From NCBI GenBank assembly GCA_017458625.1, contig JAFTAH010000003.1, forward strand, positions 1-41,263: DNA of 41,263 nt. Direction: 5' to 3'. This DNA comes from Kiritimatiellia bacterium (GTDB taxonomy: Bacteria; Verrucomicrobiota; Kiritimatiellia; CAIQIC01; Lenti-01). Below, piece by piece: positions 37,645 to 41,263 of this stretch. The notes under the pieces are model-generated. The model did no database searches, had not been told where the DNA came from, and saw only the letters and a list, made by a program, of their open reading frames with translations. The position numbers and the translations under genes are program-made. Each line of letters begins with the position of its first letter. The stretch's first letter is position 1.

Positions 37645-38994
37645 TCATTTTGCGGGTTTCCCGATGCTTTCTTTCTCGAGAAAGGTGTCGTGTTCTCCAA
37701 TGAAGTAGAGGGGAAGGATTCGGATGTCGCCGAGAGTTCCGAAATTTTCTTCGGACGTGCGGATGGCCAAGCCCAGGTTTTTCTCGGCCATCAGGATGCG
37801 CAGGCTTTTCATCGAGCCGCTCCGGCCCGACTTCACTTCGATGGGCAACACGCGGCCTCCGAATGCCACGACATAGTCCACTTCGGCGTTGGAATCCCTT
37901 GCTTCGCGGTGCCAGTAGAACAGGCGGTTGTCGGTGAAGGGCGAACCGGCCTTTTTCAGTTCGAGCCCGGCGAACATTTCGGCGAGGCGTCCCCGGTTGA
38001 CGAATTTTTCAGGCGGCTCCGCCACCCATCCGGGGATGTCGAGCCCGCTTTCGCGGAGATAGAGGCCCGTGTCGAGCAGCATGAATTTCCGGCTCTTGGG
38101 GGCGAGGTCGCCGCCCAGGGGGATGCCGTTCGCGTTGCAGCAATCGGCACGGACGAGCAACTTGGCGCGTTCCAGAAGATCCGTCGCATGTTTCGACTGG
38201 GCATAGGCCAGTCCCGCCAAGGCGTCGGAATAAACGAATTTGGAGCAAGTCTGCCGGACGGCCGACGCAAGGGTGGCCCGCAAGACCTCCGGCGCCAGCC
38301 TCGTCTTGTATTTGGCGAAGTCATCCTTGAGCGCGAGAAGGATGTCGTCCTGTTCGCGTTGGGCCGCGAGGTAGCTTTTCGTTTTGACATACTGCTCCAC
38401 GGCCGCGGGCATCCCCCCGACAATCAGAAACGACTTGAGAAGGTCCAGCAGCTTGGCGTGGACAATTTCGGGAAGCGGCAGGCCAAATCCCGCTTTCCTT
38501 GCCCGTGCCAAGGCCGTCCCCGCCCCCATGGCCCCCGCGAACTCCGCGAAAGACAGCGGATGGACGAACAGATTGCGGATGCGCCCGACTCCGAAATCGC
38601 TCAACTCCCCGAACACGAACTCCAACAGCGACCCGGCGGCCACGACGTGCAGGGGCTGCATGTCCTCCTGGAAAAAGCGCAAAGCCGAGATGGCGCGCGG
38701 GCATTCCTGGATTTCGTCGAGGAACAGGAGCGTCCGTCCCGGGATGACCGGCGTGTCGGTCATCACCTCGATTTGCGCCACGATGGAGCGCACGTCGAGG
38801 TCGCCGTCGAACGCTTGGCGGATGCTCGCGTTTTTCTCGAAGTTGATTTCGACATAGTGGTCGAAACCCTCCGCGAGATGCCGCACGGCCGTGGTTTTTC
38901 CCGTCTGCCGCGCCCCGCGCAACAACAGCGGTTTGTGCCCCGGATCTGTTTTCCACTCCGCCAGCGCCGCATCGATTTTTCTCGGGATATACAT
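37645..38994 (-). CDS. AAA-type ATPase with DUF4143 (archaeal-ATPase-like family)
   Basis: A 449-residue protein. The N-terminal AAA_14 domain has Walker A GARQTGKT (27-34) and Walker B TLLFLDEIQECP, and an arginine-finger region near residues 110-130 (GSLLEFVFGE). The DUF4143 domain at the C-terminus includes AEVDYVVAFGGRVLPIEVKSG, a PD-(D/E)xK-type core (E-V-D...E-V-K). This is a very common family in host-associated bacteria, mobile and of unknown role, possibly a nuclease or toxin-like module. AGGGAAGG is just before the ATG. A good promoter and a pair of direct repeats lie upstream. Confidence 0.92.
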   Translation of the reverse strand: MYIPRKIDAALAEWKTDPGHKPLLLRGARQTGKTTAVRHLAEGFDHYVEINFEKNASIRQAFDGDLDVRSIVAQIEVMTDTPVIPGRTLLFLDEIQECPRAISALRFFQEDMQPLHVVAAGSLLEFVFGELSDFGVGRIRNLFVHPLSFAEFAGAMGAGTALARARKAGFGLPLPEIVHAKLLDLLKSFLIVGGMPAAVEQYVKTKSYLAAQREQDDILLALKDDFAKYKTRLAPEVLRATLASAVRQTCSKFVYSDALAGLAYAQSKHATDLLERAKLLVRADCCNANGIPLGGDLAPKSRKFMLLDTGLYLRESGLDIPGWVAEPPEKFVNRGRLAEMFAGLELKKAGSPFTDNRLFYWHREARDSNAEVDYVVAFGGRVLPIEVKSGRSGSMKSLRILMAEKNLGLAIRTSEENFGTLGDIRILPLYFIGEHDTFLEKESIGKPAK

Positions 38995-39030
38995 TCTGCC
39001 TTCCCTTTCTTTTGCCTGCCGTCGTCATGG

Positions 39031-39059
39031 ATTCTAGCATGCTTGCTTTGAGTTCGCAA
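39031..39059 (-). promoter_or_regulatory. Promoter of the AAA/DUF4143 gene
   Basis: On the minus strand, TTGCGA (39059-39054), 17 bp, TAGAAT (39036-39031), with a leader of about 30 nt to the ATG. Confidence 0.6.
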
Positions 39060-39072
39060 CGATTAAGCACCG

Positions 39073-39113
39073 AAAATCGGCATGTAAAATTGAAATGAAC
39101 ACATCAAAATCGG
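39073..39113. repeat. Two direct repeats upstream of the AAA/DUF4143 promoter
   Basis: AAAATCGGCATGTAAAA (from 39073) and AAAATCGGCACATGAAAA (from 39106), 33 bp apart, about three helical turns. Located just upstream of the promoter in an AT-rich stretch, they look like binding sites for a regulator, perhaps the ATPase or a partner. Confidence 0.5.
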
Positions 39114-39168
39114 CACATGAAAACTTGCCAAACCAACGAAAAACGGCGAATTCCGTCAAAATGGCAAC

Positions 39169-39195
39169 CGGCGGGGCGCCGGGGGCGCTCCGCCG
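39169..39195. repeat. 12-bp stem hairpin in the gap after the acetyltransferase gene
   Basis: CGGCGGGGCGCC pairs with GGCGCTCCGCCG around GGG, one mismatch. No T-run follows on either strand. It resembles the other GC-rich palindromes of this window. The 330-base stretch 38995-39324 holds this, the repeats and the promoter; I see no gene in it. Confidence 0.6.
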
Positions 39196-39324
39196 TGGGG
39201 AATCCTTGGGAGGGATCAGCCCATGCCGTCCATGCCGTGGGGGGCGGTGGGAGGGGGCGCCACCTTCTTGGGAATGCCGGCGACGGTGTCGGCGCGGGCA
39301 GTATCGTTCAGCGGCTCTCCCCCC

Positions 39325-39912
39325 TTACTTTCCGGCCCTGAATCCGACCTTGTCCCGCTCCGTGATTTTCCGCAACACGCGGCAGGGGTTTCCCGCGGCC
39401 ACGACCCCCGGCGGGATGTCGCGGGTCACGACGCTCCCGGCGCCGATGACGGCGTCGTCGCCGATGGTGACTCCGCTGAGAATGGTGCTGCCGCCTCCGA
39501 TCCACACGCGGTTCCCGACGGTGATGGGTTCGGGAATCAAGGCGCCGGCAATCCGCTCCGCCGGATCCAGCGAATGGTTGGCCGAATACATGCTCACGTG
39601 AGGGCCCAGCAGCGTATGGTCGCCGATCGTGATCTGCCCGCAATCGAGGAGCGTGCAGCCGAAATTGATGTAGACGTCGCTCCCGATGGTGATGTTCTTG
39701 CCGAATTCGCAGGTGAAGTCCGGTTCCATCCAGACGCGTTCGCCGACCTTCCGGAAGAGTTTCCGCATGATCGCTTGCCGCCGCTCGGTTTCGTCGTCTT
39801 CCGTGCGGTTGAATTCCCGGAACAGTTTTTTCGCTTCGACCCTCCGGTTGAACAAGTCCGCGTCGAAATCGTTGCAGATCCGGTGCTCCTGCATTTTGTC
39901 CCATTCCGTCAT
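39325..39912 (-). CDS. Sugar O-acetyltransferase, maltose/galactoside acetyltransferase type
   Basis: A 195-residue protein of the LacA/Maa type. The N-terminal Maa-domain helices (MQEHRICNDFDADLFNRRVEAKKLFREFN) are followed by the left-handed beta-helix (PDFTCEFGKNITIGSDVYINFGCTLLDCGQITIGDHTLLGPHVSMYSANHSLDP, ITVGNRVWIGGGSTILSGVTIGDDAVIGAGSVVTRDIPPGVVAAGNPCRVLR). The catalytic histidine is in SANHSLDP. Transfers acetyl from acetyl-CoA to a sugar; the acceptor is unknown. Full length for the family. It is preceded by AGGAG and followed by the hairpin-containing gap. Confidence 0.9.
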   Translation of the reverse strand: MTEWDKMQEHRICNDFDADLFNRRVEAKKLFREFNRTEDDETERRQAIMRKLFRKVGERVWMEPDFTCEFGKNITIGSDVYINFGCTLLDCGQITIGDHTLLGPHVSMYSANHSLDPAERIAGALIPEPITVGNRVWIGGGSTILSGVTIGDDAVIGAGSVVTRDIPPGVVAAGNPCRVLRKITERDKVGFRAGK

Positions 39913-40173
39913 GATTGGTGGTCTCCTTGCTCCCGGCCCGTTTTGATTCCCGGTCTTTCCCCGCGTCAAGGAACGGGACCGCCCTTTTTGGGGATGGCCC
40001 GTCAAAATCCGCGGAAAACGACCGGATTCCGCTTTCAAAAGGTCAACTGCCAGACAGGCAACGGGCGTCAAGGGGAAGTCTGGCAGAACATCAACAGGGG
40101 GGAATGTAAAGGGAAAAGGAGGAGAGGTAAAGAGAAAAGGGCCACGGGCTACAAGCTCGAACGCGAGGCGGCC
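39913..40173. other. Intergenic region with a 9-bp dyad
   Basis: CTGCCAGAC (40047-40055) and GTCTGGCAG (40078-40086) form a perfect inverted repeat with a 22-nt loop. It may be a terminator or operator. No gene seen. Confidence 0.45.
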
Positions 40174-40261
40174 CCCGGGGGCGCGGGCGGCTCGCCCGCG
40201 GGAATGCTGTTCAACAAGGCGGAGCCGGGGAAGACGCAGGCGGGCCGCCTGCGCCCCCAGG
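40174..40261. repeat. Second copy of the GC-rich inverted repeat
   Basis: Arms at about 40174-40202 and 40235-40261 are related to each other and to the palindrome at 92-205 (CGGGGGCGCGGGCGG ... GCGCCCCCAGG). Internal differences are compensated only in part, so this copy has decayed. Confidence 0.7.
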
Positions 40262-40833
40262 AAGAGACGCGCCTTGCCGCGGCCATGCAGCGGGATTTGC
40301 GGCCCGTCGGAAAGGTGATTGCAGAGGCGTTGCAAAACCGCGACTGGGGCGCCGCCAAGAAGCGCCTCGCCGGAATCCTCGGGAAGTGCGGCACCGAAAG
40401 CGCCGGGGTCATCGAGGAGGCCATGCGGCAGGACGGAGGGGAAGAAAATCACGCAGAGGCGCAGAGAGACGGAGAAGCGGAGGGGGCGGAGGCCGTTGCG
40501 AACACGCAGGCGCGGGGAAAGACCGTGCCAGGGACCAACGAAGGTTCTTTTGCGCCCGGAGACGGGGGCGGCGAGCCGGAGAAGGCTCCCGCCAAGAAGG
40601 AGTACAAGCCCGCGGCGAAAGAGGCGGTGGAAAAGTTCCAGAAAGAGCTTCCCAAGGAAATCACGCCGGAGGAGTTCGACAGTCTTCTCACGGCGGGCTT
40701 CACGGATGCCGACGGGGCCGGGAACACGGTCAAGTACGGGACGCTGCTACGCGACCACATCGCCGCCGACGGCCGCAACGAGCAAGACCGCGACGCCCAA
40801 AAAAACGCCTCGGGGCGGCCGTGGCAATGGTGA
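40204..40833 (+). pseudogene. Low-confidence ORF made partly of repeat sequence
   Basis: An open frame of 209 codons from ATG 40204, or 182 from ATG 40285. The first part overlaps the GC-rich palindrome, and residues near 82-95 (counting from 40204) come from a dispersed repeat (40449-40485, HAEAQRDGEAEG). Between these are stretches that look protein-like: LRPVGKVIAEALQNRDWGAAKKRLAGILGKCG and AAKEAVEKFQKELPKEITPEEFDSLLTAGFTDADG. I do not recognise the family; a faint similarity to tails of Mu-like phage structural proteins cannot be supported here. Most likely a gene interrupted by repeat insertions, or a chance frame. Confidence 0.35.
40449..40485 (+). repeat. Degenerate (ACGCAGAGGCGCAGAG)-type repeat
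   Basis: CACGCAGAGGCGCAGAGAGA followed by CGGAGAAG-like words. Short purine-rich, CAGAG-containing repeats of this sort also occur at about 28090-28115, and would be read as spurious Arg/Glu-rich protein. Confidence 0.5.
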
Positions 40834-41108
40834 GGCAATTGCAGCCGCGGCAGACGGACACGGAGGGCAAGCCAGCGGAGCGCGTGTATGCCGGAATCGT
40901 TGACGGCAACGCCTATATCGCGGTCGCGGACGAGCACAACGAAATCGACGCACTGGAAATGGTGTCCTACCGCAGGGGAAAACGCAAGGAGGTGCGCAAG
41001 ACGCAGTCGGACGCCCGCACCCACTCTTTGAGCAACGTCCCGACCGACCCTCAAAGAGTTCGCCCTACAATTGCACAACCCGCTCCGAAAGGAAAGGAGA
41101 AAGCATGA
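40827..41108 (+). CDS. Small hypothetical ORF
   Basis: 93 residues, starting with an ATG that overlaps the end of the previous frame. RVYAGIVDGNAYIAVADEHNEIDALEMVSYRRGKRK looks like real protein: alternating strands, then a basic segment. I cannot name the family. It is followed by the putative 19-bp terminal repeat at 41127. No clear ribosome-binding site. Confidence 0.35.
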   Translation: MVRQLQPRQTDTEGKPAERVYAGIVDGNAYIAVADEHNEIDALEMVSYRRGKRKEVRKTQSDARTHSLSNVPTDPQRVRPTIAQPAPKGKEKA

Positions 41109-41126
41109 ACTGGTGGCTGCAAGGGT

Positions 41127-41145
41127 GTGAGCAAAAAGTGTAAGG
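41127..41145 (+). repeat. Putative 19-bp terminal inverted repeat, left end
   Basis: GTGAGCAAAAAGTGTAAGG. The reverse complement occurs at 216-234 with one mismatch. Together with the direct repeat that follows, it looks like the start of a MITE-like element. Confidence 0.5.
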
Positions 41146-41163
41146 GTTTCAATGGAGGACGGG

Positions 41164-41263
41164 CAGAAAATGGCCTTGTTTGTTGAAAAACAGTCGAAAA
41201 TCGCATGTCTATGAAAATATAGACATATCATTTGGCCTTTCGCGGTCGAGGGAGACGCCTGGG
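41164..41263 (+). repeat. Terminal direct repeat, right copy
   Basis: The same sequence as 1-99 with one extra A in the run near 41186-41191. It ends exactly at the window end, within the start of the GC-rich palindrome arm. The 8-bp dyad falls at 41205-41226. Confidence 0.9.

Noticed and set aside
1..41263. Whole window as a circular plasmid or phage
   Set aside because: Housekeeping genes dominate, with no replication, partition, capsid or integrase gene. The ends match imperfectly and carry a repeat element.
1..41263. tRNA or rRNA genes
   Set aside because: I found no T-arm consensus with matching acceptor stems and no rRNA-like stretch. A tRNA search tool would be the decisive check.

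Overview
The window is about 41 kb of high-GC, Gram-negative chromosomal DNA. Samples of 60 bases give about 68% GC in uvrA (21661-21720) against 35-43% in two accessory genes (28981-29040 and 33541-33600). Heptose/LPS functions (GmhA, a GT9 glycosyltransferase), an AmaP-type envelope protein, a DUF6941-type protein, many lipoproteins, an anaerobic class III ribonucleotide reductase, a serpin, and dispersed GC-rich palindromes together suggest an anaerobic member of the PVC superphylum (Lentisphaerota, Kiritimatiellota or Verrucomicrobiota). That placement is an inference. I saw no rRNA, tRNA, transposase, integrase, replication gene or CRISPR array.

Layout. 1-328: repeat-rich end. 329-6152 (+): alpha/beta hydrolase with a duplicated 75-residue C-terminal module, nrdD, a small glutaredoxin-like protein, and an M50-like membrane metalloprotease candidate. 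6161-10640 (-): a cell-envelope operon of serpin, BON lipoprotein, a C39-like/TPR lipoprotein that seems to lack its catalytic residues, and an L,D-transpeptidase lipoprotein. 11114-12604 (+): CoA-acylating aldehyde dehydrogenase with a possible microcompartment-targeting N-terminus. 12705-19073 (-): a tightly packed nine-gene run (amaP, gmhA, NUDIX, FtsB/DivIC-type, hexapeptide transferase, flippase-like membrane protein, recN, DUF6941-type, hypC). 19269-22166 (+): uvrA. 22452-24190 (-): GT9 and rsmE. 24307-27873 (+): LMW protein-tyrosine phosphatase, TPR lipoprotein, and a membrane-anchored sugar-binding protein with an EF-hand-like loop.

28331-36010 is the accessory section. It holds a type III restriction-modification pair (Mod with an AT-rich target-recognition segment; Res with a five-unit 27-bp in-frame repeat), an AT-rich gene for a protein ending in a HEPN/ApeA-like domain (RX4H motif), an unrecognised small membrane protein, and a dense chain of hairpins in DNA without a gene. 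The likely theme is anti-phage defence. After it come a xanthine-type NCS2 permease with an overlapping upstream ORF, an AAA/DUF4143 ATPase, a maltose-acetyltransferase-type protein, and low-confidence ORFs interrupted by repeat elements.

The two ends of the window carry the same ~100-bp sequence in direct orientation with one A-run difference, and matching 19-bp inverted repeats lie just outside it. I read this as two copies, or one split copy, of a roughly 270-bp MITE-like element at which the assembly closed or broke. It is not good evidence for a plasmid. Several putative promoters share -10 elements of the form TATGGT/TATGCT/TAGGAT after G/C-rich spacers.
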